A DNA stretch of 64,000 bases from Streptomyces narbonensis (GTDB lineage Bacteria > Actinomycetota > Actinomycetes > Streptomycetales > Streptomycetaceae), in NCBI RefSeq assembly GCF_014649015.1, contig NZ_BMSF01000006.1, forward strand, positions 310,001 to 374,000, in the 5' to 3' direction. The notes beneath the pieces were generated by a model. It saw only the letters and a program-made list of their open reading frames with translations. It was not told the origin of the DNA and did no database searches. Below are positions 44,567-52,836 of this stretch, one piece after another; the stretch's first letter is position 1, and each line of letters begins with the position of its first letter. A program made the translations under genes and the position numbers.

Positions 44567-45624
44567 ACGGGCGGCACGCCAAGGGCGGCCCCTGGACCCG
44601 GGCAGCCGTCGCGCTCGCCGCCGTCGGCGCGCTGATCGTCGGCATCGGCGTCTGGGTGACCCTCACCGAGGACGACGACCGCTGCGCTCCCGACACCTCG
44701 CTCGTCGCACCGTGCGGTGCCTGGTGGGGCGCGTACATCCCGTACGACGACGACAGTTCGCTCACCCGGCCGGTGTACGCCTTCGAGAAGAAGATCGGCC
44801 GCAAGCTCGACCTCGTCTACACGTACCACGACATGTCAGGGAGCAAGGCCGACGGCGAACTGCTCACCCCCGACGAGCGGGAGCTCGGCCGCGACCGGCT
44901 CCTCATGCTGGCCTGGGAGTCCACGGTCTGGACCGAGAAGCACCACGCCAACTGGACCGAGAAGCAGCTCGGCTGGAAGAACATCGCCGCCGGGACGTAC
45001 GACACCTCTGTCATCGACCCGCAGGCCCTGCGGCTCAAGGAGTACGGGAAGCGGGTCTTCTTCTCCTTCGACCAGGAGGCCGACTTCCGCATCGAGCAGG
45101 GCGCCGGCACCCCCGAGGAGTACGTCGCCGCCTACCGCCACGTCCGCGACCGCTTCGAGAAGCTTGGCGTCACCAACGTGGTGTGGGTCTGGACCGTCTC
45201 CGGCTACCTCGGCAACTCCGCCCTGATGAAACGCCTCTACCCCGGCGACGACTACGTCGACTGGATCGGCATGGACCAGTACAACTACTACCTCTGCCAC
45301 AAGTCCCCGAACTGGCTCGACTTCGACGGCAGCCAGCGCCCCAGCTACGACTGGCTGCGGAAGAACATCTCCGCCGACAAGCCCGTCATGCTCTCCGAGT
45401 TCTCCACCGCCCCCGACCCGAAGAGCCCCGAGCGGCAGCGCGACTGGTACACCGCGATCCCGAAGGTGGCGCCGACGCTGCCGGACGTGAAGGCGTACGT
45501 GCACTGGAACCGCGCCGTCCCCGGGCCGGGCTGCGACCTCACGATCGACTCCGGCCCGGGGCTCGACGGCTACCGGATCGCCGGCCAGGACCCGTACTTC
45601 AAGCAGCCCCTGCCACGCCGCTGA
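44563..45624 (+). CDS. GH26-like glycoside hydrolase, membrane-anchored or secreted
   Basis: A 353-residue protein with a signal or anchor helix (about 13-35) and an extracellular TIM-barrel-like domain resembling family 26 glycoside hydrolases (beta-mannanases and related). The probable acid/base Glu is in FFSFDQEADFRI and the probable nucleophile Glu in MLSEFSTAP, preceded by DWIGMDQYNYY. GWWGAYIP-type beginnings (here AWWGAYIP) are usual for this group. Such genes often trim or release the polysaccharide made by their own locus. The GTG overlaps the upstream stop by four bases. Its stop codon lies inside a hairpin shared with the convergent flippase gene. Confidence 0.82.
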   Translation: MNGRHAKGGPWTRAAVALAAVGALIVGIGVWVTLTEDDDRCAPDTSLVAPCGAWWGAYIPYDDDSSLTRPVYAFEKKIGRKLDLVYTYHDMSGSKADGELLTPDERELGRDRLLMLAWESTVWTEKHHANWTEKQLGWKNIAAGTYDTSVIDPQALRLKEYGKRVFFSFDQEADFRIEQGAGTPEEYVAAYRHVRDRFEKLGVTNVVWVWTVSGYLGNSALMKRLYPGDDYVDWIGMDQYNYYLCHKSPNWLDFDGSQRPSYDWLRKNISADKPVMLSEFSTAPDPKSPERQRDWYTAIPKVAPTLPDVKAYVHWNRAVPGPGCDLTIDSGPGLDGYRIAGQDPYFKQPLPRR

Positions 45625-45643
45625 CCCCGCAGGGAGTCAGCGG
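45618..45643. terminator. Bidirectional hairpin containing both stop codons
   Basis: CCGCTGAC and GTCAGCGG form a perfect 8-bp stem around a 10-base loop. The GH26-like stop (45622-45624) lies in the left arm and the flippase stop (45637-45639, minus strand) in the right arm. Confidence 0.6.
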
Positions 45644-47808
45644 CGGCCCGCCGCCAGGCCGCGGAAGGCGCAGACGGCCATCGTCGCCCCGGCAAGACCC
45701 AGGAAGAGCGGGAGCGGGGCGGCGGCGAAGGCCTGCTGCCCCGCCCACCCGGCCCAGACGAGCACCCACACCACACCCGCCGTGACCCGCTCGCCCACGC
45801 CCAGCACCCGCAGCAGCAGGGCCGCGAGCAGCAGGCACAGCGCCTGGAGCACGATCGGCGTCACCGCCGCCGCCGGCCCCGCGGCCTCGCCGAGGAGGTC
45901 CGCACCCGGTCCGCCGGCCGCCGCGGGCCGCAGCCCCAGCAGGGGCGGGGCGGTGTGCAGGGCCAGGAAGGTGGCGAGCAGGACCGTCCCGGCGAACCCC
46001 GACCGGAAGGCGCGCAGACCGACGGCCGCCCCCTGGAGCGCGACGAGGACCAGCCCCGCGAGGAGCGTGACGGGCGGGAGCGCGGTCAGCAGGCCGGTCC
46101 CGGAGAGCCGCTCCACGTCGAGGGCGCCGGAGCCCGCGAGCGGGAACCAGAAGAGCCCGGCTGCCAGCCCGAGACACAGCCAGAGCCCGAGCCGGAGCCG
46201 GGCCGCGGCGGCCGGCTCCGGGGCGGAGGCCCGGTCCGCCTCCCGTGCGCCCGCCTGCCCCGCGCGGCCCCCCGGCCGTCCCGGGGCGGCCGCCGGCCCG
46301 TCCGTGCGCGGCCGCGGCACGTACACGGGGATGCCGAAGGCGGGCGTCACCGAGTCGTGCGTCCCGCGCAGATAGGCGCTCTCCCGCGCCCAGTTCGTGC
46401 CGTACCCGTCCTCCGCGCGCTCCTGCACCCGCGCGGCGGACCGGGAGCCCTCGGCCGGCTCCTCGCCCCTGAGGGCGGCCCGCAGGCCCGGCACGGACAC
46501 CAGCGCCATCAGGGTCATGGCGCCCAGCACGGCGTACCCCGCACCGGCGATGCCGAAGGGCCCGAGGAGGAAGACCGCGCTGCCGAGCACCAGGACGCAC
46601 ATCGCGCCCTGGAGCGCGGCGAGCATGCCCGTACGGCCCTGCACGCGCAGCACTCCGATGTACAGCTCGACGGCGACCCGGGGGAGCGCGGCGGCGGCGA
46701 GCAGCCGCAGCACGGTCGTGCCGTTCTCGGCGTACTCCTCGCCGAACGGCGTGAGCAGCACCGGCGCGAGCACGACGAGCACCAGCACGACGGGGACGAG
46801 CAGGAGCACCATGCGGCGCAGCGCGCCCCTGACCCCCTCGGCGAGGGATTCCGGGCTGTGCGAGGCGTGTGCGGTGAGCGAGGAGGCCATGTTGATGGCC
46901 ATGAACTCCATCGTGCCGCCGACGGTGTAGGCCGTGTAGAAGAAGGCGTTGTGGGCGGCGTCGAAGCGGACGGCGACCATCATCGGCAGCAGGCTGATCA
47001 TCAGCAGGCTGAAGACGGAGCCGACGGAGTCCCCGGCGAGGAAGCGGCCGATCTCGCGCATGGTCGGCGGCTCGCGGTCCCGGTCGGCGTGCGCCTGTCG
47101 CGGGATCAGATGCCGGAAGACGAGCCAGCCGAGCGGTACCACGGAGAGCACGATGGCCGCGGCCCAGGAGACGAAGACGCCGAGCACCGGCAGGCCGACG
47201 GCGAGGACGACGAGCAGCACGAGCTTGCCGAGCGAGAAGACGGCGTTGCCGACGGGTACCCAGATCGCCCGTCTGAGCCCGGTGAGGACCGCGTCCTGGA
47301 GGGTGAGCAGGGCCCAGCCGATGCTGGCGGCGGTGAAGAAGATCCCGGCGGACACGGTGCCGAGCGGGGCGTACGAGGGTCCCCACCAGTCCAGGGTGAG
47401 CAGGAAGACGCCGCAGGCGACGCCCACGACGGCCGTGCTGACCAGGTACAGGCGGACGACGAGCGGCCCGGTGGCCCGGCCCGCCCGGGGCACGTACCGG
47501 ACGACCGCGCCGGTCAGCGTCGTCGCCGTGAGGGAGGCGAGCATCCGCTGGGCGGCGATGGCGGCGGAGCCCTGGCCGACGGCCTCCTCCGTGTAGTAGC
47601 GGGCCGCCACCAGCCAGAAGCCGAGGCCGAGGGCTGCGGAGACGCCGGTGGAGAGCATCAGCGCGTAGGCGTTGCGGAACATGGAGTTCTCGCCGGAGTC
47701 GCCCTTGGCCTCCGTCAGGTCCTTGCCGGCGGGTTCCGGCACGGCGGCGGCCGGGGGCTCCCCGGCCGCCGGGTCGTCCGTCGCCCGCAGTCGTACGGTG
47801 TCGGTCAC
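45637..47808 (-). CDS. Wzx-like polysaccharide flippase with extra C-terminal membrane domain
   Basis: A 723-residue MOP-superfamily flippase. The first 480 residues contain about twelve to fourteen helices with the typical N-terminal ENSMFRNAYALMLSTGVSAALGLGFW and RYYTEEAVGQGSAAIA. A polar cytoplasmic segment follows (about 500-560; RVQERAEDGYGTNWARESAYLRG). The C-terminal part, about 150 residues, has roughly six more hydrophobic helices and is not part of the usual Wzx fold; it may be a fused partner subunit. The GTG at 47808 overlaps the upstream aminotransferase stop by four bases. Predicted role: moving lipid-linked glycan across the membrane for the adjacent locus. Confidence 0.85.
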   Translation of the reverse strand: MTDTVRLRATDDPAAGEPPAAAVPEPAGKDLTEAKGDSGENSMFRNAYALMLSTGVSAALGLGFWLVAARYYTEEAVGQGSAAIAAQRMLASLTATTLTGAVVRYVPRAGRATGPLVVRLYLVSTAVVGVACGVFLLTLDWWGPSYAPLGTVSAGIFFTAASIGWALLTLQDAVLTGLRRAIWVPVGNAVFSLGKLVLLVVLAVGLPVLGVFVSWAAAIVLSVVPLGWLVFRHLIPRQAHADRDREPPTMREIGRFLAGDSVGSVFSLLMISLLPMMVAVRFDAAHNAFFYTAYTVGGTMEFMAINMASSLTAHASHSPESLAEGVRGALRRMVLLLVPVVLVLVVLAPVLLTPFGEEYAENGTTVLRLLAAAALPRVAVELYIGVLRVQGRTGMLAALQGAMCVLVLGSAVFLLGPFGIAGAGYAVLGAMTLMALVSVPGLRAALRGEEPAEGSRSAARVQERAEDGYGTNWARESAYLRGTHDSVTPAFGIPVYVPRPRTDGPAAAPGRPGGRAGQAGAREADRASAPEPAAAARLRLGLWLCLGLAAGLFWFPLAGSGALDVERLSGTGLLTALPPVTLLAGLVLVALQGAAVGLRAFRSGFAGTVLLATFLALHTAPPLLGLRPAAAGGPGADLLGEAAGPAAAVTPIVLQALCLLLAALLLRVLGVGERVTAGVVWVLVWAGWAGQQAFAAAPLPLFLGLAGATMAVCAFRGLAAGRR

Positions 47809-49001
47809 CGGGCGCCGCCGGGGGCCTCCGACAGGCGCGCGGGACGGGCACCGGCCGCGCGCAGCGCGCCCAGGACCTCGTCCGCGCGGCGCGGGTCCAC
47901 CGGCAGGGCGTGCCGGGCGAAGCTGGCGGCGGCCTCCGGTGCGGGGGAGAGGTCGGTGAAGGCCTCGCCCGCGTAGCTGTCGAGCGGCGGGTCGTAGACG
48001 TAGCCGGTGGTGATCCGGTGCCGGGCGAGGGCGGCGATCGCCGCGTCCCGGTCCTCGACGAGCAGGGGCACCCGGAACAGCGGCTGGGCCGACTCGGCGG
48101 TGGCCCCGGGCGTGCCGTACTCGCTGGCCAGGAGCCGGGCCGTGCCGGCGCGGTGGGCGGCGAGGACGCCGTCGAGCCGGGCCAGCCGGCGGGTGGTGCG
48201 GCGGAGCCGCCCGGGGCCGGGCCGGAGCCGGTAGGCGTGCATGTCGACCCGGATCCAGGAGTGGAAGGGGGCGAGCGCGGGCGCGGCCGGCAGGGCCCGC
48301 CGCAGCTCGTCGGCGCGGAGCGGCATCCTTATCTCCTCGCGCTCCTCCATCCTGAGCAGCCGTACCGCCGCGCGTGCGGGCCGGACGAGGCGCGTCCCGC
48401 GCAGGGCGGCCTCCACGTACGGCCGTGCCAGGTAGGCGAGTTCGTCGACGGCGCGGCCCGGGTGCAGCAACTCGTCGCGGGCCGCGGCGAGTTCCTCCCG
48501 CAGCTTCGGGTCGGCGAGGGTGAGGAAGCCGCCGGTCTTGGCGGCGGTGTGCTTCGAGAGGCTGAAGACGGAGGCCTCGCCGTACGTGCCGACGGGGCGC
48601 CCGCCGACCGTGGAGCCGATCGCGTGGGCGGCGTCCTCGATCAGCGGGATGCCGAGCCGGTCGCAGTGGGCCCGCAGCTCCGGTGCCGGGTCGGGGTTCC
48701 CGTACAGATTGGTCGTGAGGACCGCGGACAGGCCGCGCCAGACGGACTCGGGGACGGCCGCCGTGTCGATCGACCCGTCCCGGGGGTCGAGCGGCGCCTG
48801 CACCGGGCGGAGGCCGGCGGCGAGCACGACGAAGAAGATGACGTCGTCGTTGACCGGTGACATCAGCACCCGGCCGCCGGGCTCGCACCAGTGGCGCAGC
48901 GCGAGGTAGAGCCCGAAGCGGCACGACGGCACGTAGAGGCACTCCCTGCCCCCGAGCCGGTCGCGCATCCGCCCTTCCAGTTCCGCGTACGCAGAAACCA
49001 T
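47805..49001 (-). CDS. DegT/DnrJ/EryC1/StrS-family sugar aminotransferase
   Basis: A 398-residue PLP-dependent aminotransferase-fold protein. The PLP-binding Asp is in IPLIEDAAHAIGS and the Schiff-base Lys in VFSLSKHTAAKTGGFLTL. These match the family that makes amino-sugar nucleotides, so the glycan of this locus may contain an amino sugar. The C-terminal half has an Arg-rich stretch (RLLRMEEREEIRMPLR, LRPGPGRLRRTTRRLARL) that is unusual. The ATG at 49001 has a G-rich ribosome site. It is the first gene of the leftward two-gene unit with the flippase. Confidence 0.85.
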   Translation of the reverse strand: MVSAYAELEGRMRDRLGGRECLYVPSCRFGLYLALRHWCEPGGRVLMSPVNDDVIFFVVLAAGLRPVQAPLDPRDGSIDTAAVPESVWRGLSAVLTTNLYGNPDPAPELRAHCDRLGIPLIEDAAHAIGSTVGGRPVGTYGEASVFSLSKHTAAKTGGFLTLADPKLREELAAARDELLHPGRAVDELAYLARPYVEAALRGTRLVRPARAAVRLLRMEEREEIRMPLRADELRRALPAAPALAPFHSWIRVDMHAYRLRPGPGRLRRTTRRLARLDGVLAAHRAGTARLLASEYGTPGATAESAQPLFRVPLLVEDRDAAIAALARHRITTGYVYDPPLDSYAGEAFTDLSPAPEAAASFARHALPVDPRRADEVLGALRAAGARPARLSEAPGGAR

Positions 49002-49124
49002 GTGATTCCCCCCTGAATCCCCGGGCTCAATGTGGCCCAATCCGGACGGCCCGTCAACAAGGCCCCCCGGGCGCGCGGTCGGCGTCGCCGAAGAGCCTTC
49101 CGCCCGGTCGTGCACGGCGGTACG

Positions 49125-49168
49125 AAAGGGGCCCGTTCCGGGTCGGTCGACCGTGAACGGGCCCCTTC
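49125..49168 (-). terminator. Terminator downstream of the sigma factor gene
   Basis: AAGGGGCCCGTTC and GAACGGGCCCCTT form a 13-bp perfect stem, with a smaller inner GGTC/GACC hairpin. It lies about 40 bases beyond the sigma gene stop. Confidence 0.85.
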
Positions 49169-49205
49169 CTGAGCCATTTTGGCGGTTCGGGGGTGTCCGT
49201 GGAGG

Positions 49206-50072
49206 TCATTCCTCCAGAGTGAGGCCGCGGCGCAGCCGGGTGAGGGTGCGGGCGAGCAGCCGGGACACGTGCATCTGCGAGATCCCGAGCTCCGTGCCGA
49301 TCTCCGACTGGGTCATGCCGGAGACGAAGCGGAGGGAGAGGATGAGCCGGTCGCGGGCGGGCAGGGAGGCGATCATCGGCTTGAGGGAGGCGACGTACTC
49401 GATCCCGGTGAGCCCGTCGTCCTCGTAGCCGATCCGGTCGGCGAGGGTGTTGTCCCCGCTGCCGGCCTCGTCCTCCTCGGTCTTGGCGTCGAGCGAGCTC
49501 GCGGTGTAGGCGTTGCTGGCGGTCATGCCCTCGACGACCTCCTCCGGGGAGATCCCGAGCTCCTCCGCGAGTTCGGCGACGGTGGGGGCGCGGTCGAGGC
49601 GCTGGGCGAGTGCGTCACCGGCCCGTGCGAGGTCGAGGCGGAGTTCCTGGAGCCGTCGGGGGACGTGCACGGACCAGGAGGTGTCGCGGAAGAACCGCTT
49701 GATCTCGCCGATGATCGTCGGCATCGCGAAGGTGGGGAACTCGACGCCGCGGGTCAGTTCGAAGCGGTCGATGGCCTTGATGAGGCCGATCGTGCCGACC
49801 TGGACGATGTCCTCCATCGGCTCGCTGCGGCTGCCGAACCGGGCCGCGGCGAACTTCACCAGGGCCAGGTTGAGTTCGACGAGGGTGTTGCGGACGTACG
49901 CGTGGTCGTGGGTGCCCTCCTCCAGTTCGGAGAGGCGGGCGAAGAGCTGCTTCGAGAGGGCGCGCGCGTCGACCGCTCCGATGCGGTCGAGGGGCCCGTC
50001 GGGCAGGTGGTCGAGGGGGGTTGCCGCCGACGGCGCGTCGGGGGTACGCGTGGCGTCGAGCCGGGGTGACAT
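49206..50072 (-). CDS. SigB/SigF-family RNA polymerase sigma factor (SigI-like by position)
   Basis: A 288-residue group 3 sigma factor. Region 2 (about 55-125) has LNLALVKFAAARF, EDIVQVGTIGLIKAIDRFEL and FPTFAMPTIIGEIKRFFRDTSWSV. Region 3 (about 130-210) has VPRRLQELRLDLARA and TVAELAEELGIS. Region 4 (about 225-285) has LPARDRLILSLRFVSGMTQSEIGTELGISQMHVSRLLART. AAGGAG five bases upstream supports the ATG. The divergent genes are an anti-sigma antagonist and an anti-sigma kinase, a complete partner-switching set. From memory, S. coelicolor has sigI in this neighbourhood; orthology is inferred and not tested. A stress or development role is typical. Confidence 0.9.
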   Translation of the reverse strand: MSPRLDATRTPDAPSAATPLDHLPDGPLDRIGAVDARALSKQLFARLSELEEGTHDHAYVRNTLVELNLALVKFAAARFGSRSEPMEDIVQVGTIGLIKAIDRFELTRGVEFPTFAMPTIIGEIKRFFRDTSWSVHVPRRLQELRLDLARAGDALAQRLDRAPTVAELAEELGISPEEVVEGMTASNAYTASSLDAKTEEDEAGSGDNTLADRIGYEDDGLTGIEYVASLKPMIASLPARDRLILSLRFVSGMTQSEIGTELGISQMHVSRLLARTLTRLRRGLTLEE

Positions 50073-50305
50073 GGGTCTCCTTCATCGGTCTTCTGCTGCG
50101 GTTTGCGGCGCCTCCGAGGCCGGTCGTGTCGGGTGTCCTGTCAGGTGTTCCCTCTAGCCCTACCTGGTTGACGCCGATGGTTGCAAGTGCCAATAGTCCG
50201 ATTTGGGTGGGTTCGTGGGGGGCGGTGTGTGCGCGGAAGGGCGCCCCGCTTGTAGGGTTCGAGGCACGTCAGTCGGCACCCGCGAGAGCGAGAAGAGGCA
50301 CGGAC
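50073..50305. promoter_or_regulatory. Divergent promoter region of the sigma locus
   Basis: A 233-base gap. In the rightward direction TTGACG (50168-50173), 17 bases and CAATAG (50191-50196) could serve the STAS gene. A second TANNNT box (TAGGGT, 50253-50258) lies nearer to it. No clear leftward promoter for the sigma gene is seen. Confidence 0.35.
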
Positions 50306-50677
50306 ATGGACCGCCAGCACATCGGCAGCGCGCAGCCCGCGCGCCTGCGGGTCGAGGTCCGGACCGTGGACGGGGGAAGCGAACTCCTCACCCCCGTGGG
50401 TGAGCTCGATCACCACACCGCCGAACTGTTGCGTACGCCACTCGACTCCGCGCTCGACGCGGGCCGGCCGCGGCTCGTCGTCGACTGCTCGGGCCTCGAC
50501 TTCTGCGACTCGACCGGACTCAACGTCCTGCTCGGCGCCCGCCTGCGGGCGGAAGCGGCGGGCGGCGGGGTCCATCTGGTGGCGATGCGGCCCGCGGTCG
50601 CCAGGGTGTTCCACATCACCGGCGCGGAGGCCGTCTTCACGCTGCACGACACGCTCGGCACGGCCCTCCCCGGCTGA
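50306..50677 (+). CDS. STAS-domain anti-anti-sigma factor
   Basis: A 123-residue single STAS domain (SpoIIAA/RsbV family). The expected phosphorylated Ser69 is in CSGLDFCDSTGLN. The start of the fold (LLTPVGELDHHTAELLRTPL) is typical. When unphosphorylated it should bind the anti-sigma kinase encoded just downstream and free the divergent sigma factor. GAAGAGG seven bases upstream supports the ATG. It is separated from the kinase gene by 65 bases. Confidence 0.93.
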   Translation: MDRQHIGSAQPARLRVEVRTVDGGSELLTPVGELDHHTAELLRTPLDSALDAGRPRLVVDCSGLDFCDSTGLNVLLGARLRAEAAGGGVHLVAMRPAVARVFHITGAEAVFTLHDTLGTALPG

Positions 50678-50742
50678 GACCGGCCAAGAGCCGTTCGTAC
50701 GTACCACCCCTCTGTCTCGTCAATCGGTGAGGTGAAGCGCTG

Positions 50743-51162
50743 ATGGACCAAGCTTCCGACGTCCGTACGCTCGCCCTCGGCGAGACCAGCGGCACCGTCC
50801 CGCTCGCCCGTGACTTCACGCGGTCGGCGCTCACGGAATGGGGCTGGCTCCCGGCCGCCACCGCCGACCGCAGGGCCGCAGCCGAGGACGTCCTGCTCGT
50901 CGTCTCCGAACTCGTCACCAACGCCTGCCTGCACGCCGAGGGCCCCGAGCGGCTGCGCGTCCTGCGCACCCCCCAGGTCGTCCGCCTCGAAGTCACCGAC
51001 CGCGGCGCCGGCCAGCCCGCCCCCCGCACCCCCCACCGCTCCGGCCGCCCCGGCGGCCACGGCATGTTCATCGTCCAGCGACTCTGCCTGGACTGGGGCA
51101 TCGACCGCACCCCGGGCGCCCCCGGCAAGACGGTCTGGGCCGAACTGGCCGCACCCGCCTAG
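50743..51162 (+). CDS. Anti-sigma factor serine kinase (HATPase_c, RsbW-like)
   Basis: A 139-residue GHKL ATPase of the RsbW/SpoIIAB type. The N-box ELVTNACLHA, the G1 motif TDRGAGQPAP and the G2 segment GGHGMFIVQRL are visible. It should bind the sigma factor and phosphorylate the STAS protein at its conserved Ser. The gene pair sits back to back with the sigma gene, so the most natural partners are local. Many such orphan kinases exist in Streptomyces, so cross-talk is possible. A modest GAGGTGAAG site precedes the ATG. Confidence 0.9.
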   Translation: MDQASDVRTLALGETSGTVPLARDFTRSALTEWGWLPAATADRRAAAEDVLLVVSELVTNACLHAEGPERLRVLRTPQVVRLEVTDRGAGQPAPRTPHRSGRPGGHGMFIVQRLCLDWGIDRTPGAPGKTVWAELAAPA

Positions 51163-51219
51163 CATTTTCACAAGTTCACCCACTCCTCTGCCTTCCCTCC
51201 GCAAGGCCCCGGGCGTACC

Positions 51220-51248
51220 TTGACGGCCAATCTGAAAGACCGTCAGTT
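51220..51248 (+). promoter_or_regulatory. Promoter and inverted repeat before the surface-protein operon
   Basis: TTGACG (51220-51225) followed after 17 bases by TCAGTT (51243-51248) is a possible promoter. TGACGG (51221-51226) and CCGTCA (51240-51245) are inverted arms lying over both boxes. Confidence 0.45.
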
Positions 51249-51271
51249 ACGTCGCGGTGAGGGGTGCTCGG

Positions 51272-51979
51272 GTGTCCAAGGTGCCGAACCGAAGGAGAAC
51301 GGCCGCCGGTCTCACGGCGGCGGTCGCGGTGGCGGGCGCCGCCGTGCTGACCGCCGCACCGGCCGCCCGGGCGACCGTCGTCGACGTGAACTACGCGTGC
51401 GAGACCAAGATCGGGCCGAAGGGCGCCGTCTCGCCCGTCGACATCAAGGCCGTCAAGAGCGGCAGCGGCTACACGATCACGATGTCCTTCGAGAAGGGCG
51501 TCTCCGACAGCCCGATCGAACTCCCCAAGGGAGTCATGACCCCGCGCGCCGAGCTCGTCCTCGGCGGCGCCGCCGAGGGCACGGTCAAGGTCAAGGGCAC
51601 GCCGAACACCGTGGCCATCCCGCCGGACACCCCGATCGCCATCGGCACCCTGACGGGGACGTTCACGCCGAAGACGAACGGCAAGGTCACCTTCACCGCC
51701 GGCACGCTCACCGTCCACGCCCTCGGCATGGACGCGGCCGTCTGCACCCCGAAGAACAACCCCAAGCCCTCCCTGGAGCTGGAGGTGACGGGGCTCTCCG
51801 GTGGGGACGACACGCCCCCGCCCGCCGCCGACGACGGCGGCGACGACAACGGCTCCGGGTCCGAACTGCCCAAGACCGGCCCGCTCGATTCCGCCCTCGC
51901 CCTCGGGACCCTCGGCGGAACCGTCCTGCTGACCGGCGCCGCCGGAGTCCTCTGGCTCACGCGGCGCACGGCACGCTGA
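51272..51979 (+). CDS. LPXTG-type surface protein with one beta domain
   Basis: A 235-residue exported protein. After a signal peptide (about 1-36) comes one beta-rich domain (about 38-178) with cysteines near each end (VDVNYACETKIG and DAAVCTPKNN). A short Asp/Gly/Pro linker then leads to the sorting signal LPKTG (199-203), a hydrophobic helix and the basic tail RRTAR. Sortase should attach it to the cell wall. The domain is clearly paralogous to the second domain of the fourth gene (KGVSDSPIELPKG against KGVMDSPAPLPKG). The GTG at 51272 has AGGGG seven bases upstream. Function unknown; adhesion or wall structure is likely. Confidence 0.82.
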   Translation: MSKVPNRRRTAAGLTAAVAVAGAAVLTAAPAARATVVDVNYACETKIGPKGAVSPVDIKAVKSGSGYTITMSFEKGVSDSPIELPKGVMTPRAELVLGGAAEGTVKVKGTPNTVAIPPDTPIAIGTLTGTFTPKTNGKVTFTAGTLTVHALGMDAAVCTPKNNPKPSLELEVTGLSGGDDTPPPAADDGGDDNGSGSELPKTGPLDSALALGTLGGTVLLTGAAGVLWLTRRTAR

Positions 51980-52836
51980 TGCGGGCGGCGGCGCGCTCCG
52001 GGCTCGTGGCCGCCGCGACCGCCCTCGTCGGCGTGGTCGCGGCGGCTCCCCCCGGAGACGGGACCTGGACGGCGGCCCCCGCCGCCGGACGGCCGTACGC
52101 CTATCTGGAGGGCCCCGCGGGGAGCGTCCTCCAGGACAGCCTGTCCGTGACCAATCCGGGCGGGCGGCCGCTCACCGTACGGCTCGCGGGGGAGGGCGCG
52201 CCCGTGGCCTTCGCCGCGCGGACCGTCACCGTGCCGGCCAGGACCCGGGCCGACGTGCCGTTCGCCGTGACCGTCACCGCGGACACCCCGCCCGGCGACC
52301 ACCGCGGCACCGTGCGCGCCACGGCCGCCGGACGCGAGCTGAGCGTGGACCTGCTCCTGCGGGTGAGCGGCCCGCGCCTCGCCGCGCTCACCGTCGAGGA
52401 CGTCCGCGTCGACGAGGCCACCGGCGCCCTCCGCTACACCCTGGTCAACCGCGGGACGACCGTCCTCGCCCCGACGCTCGCCGTCCGCGCCGAGGGGCTC
52501 CTCGGCACGGTCCTCGACCGGCCGGAGCGCGCCCTGCCGCTCACCCTGCGCCCCGGCGAGCGGGCCGCCCGCACCGAACCCTGGCCGGACCCGCCCGCCC
52601 TCGACTCGGTCACCGTCCGGCTCACCGCCCGCGCCCCCGGCGCGCCCGACGCCACCGCCCGCGCCGAGGCCGCCTTCGTCGAGCTCCCTGCCCTCGGGGG
52701 TGCGGCCGCACCGCTCCTCGCCGCGGCGGGCGCCGGTGCGTGGGCGGTACGGCGACGGGGCAGGGCGGCCGGAAGCCGTACGGGCGCGGGTCCCCGTACC
52801 CGTACCCCGCAAGCGTCGACGGGAGCGACAACATGA
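51979..52836 (+). CDS. Exported beta-sandwich protein (NEW3/WxL-associated-like)
   Basis: A 285-residue exported membrane-anchored protein. A signal peptide (about 1-24) is followed by beta-sandwich domains resembling NPCBM-associated NEW3 or DUF916-type modules (VLQDSLSVTNPGGRPLTVRL, PARTRADVPFAVTVTADTPPG, DHRGTVRATA). A second, similar region occupies about 125-225. A C-terminal helix (about 235-258) and an Arg-rich tail end it. Such proteins accompany cell-wall surface complexes in Gram-positive bacteria. The ATG overlaps the upstream stop by one base (TGATG) and its end overlaps the next ATG. Role inferred from context only. Confidence 0.72.
   Translation: MRAAARSGLVAAATALVGVVAAAPPGDGTWTAAPAAGRPYAYLEGPAGSVLQDSLSVTNPGGRPLTVRLAGEGAPVAFAARTVTVPARTRADVPFAVTVTADTPPGDHRGTVRATAAGRELSVDLLLRVSGPRLAALTVEDVRVDEATGALRYTLVNRGTTVLAPTLAVRAEGLLGTVLDRPERALPLTLRPGERAARTEPWPDPPALDSVTVRLTARAPGAPDATARAEAAFVELPALGGAAAPLLAAAGAGAWAVRRRGRAAGSRTGAGPRTRTPQASTGATT

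Noticed and set aside
45637..48942. Possible single giant aminotransferase-flippase fusion on the minus strand
   Set aside because: The flippase frame stays open upstream by chance. The aminotransferase is in a different frame and ends at 47805 with a GTGA overlap, so there are two genes.
49206..51162. Sigma locus as part of the inserted glycan block
   Set aside because: A strong terminator and a clear change of gene content separate it from the aminotransferase, and as I recall it belongs to the conserved core.
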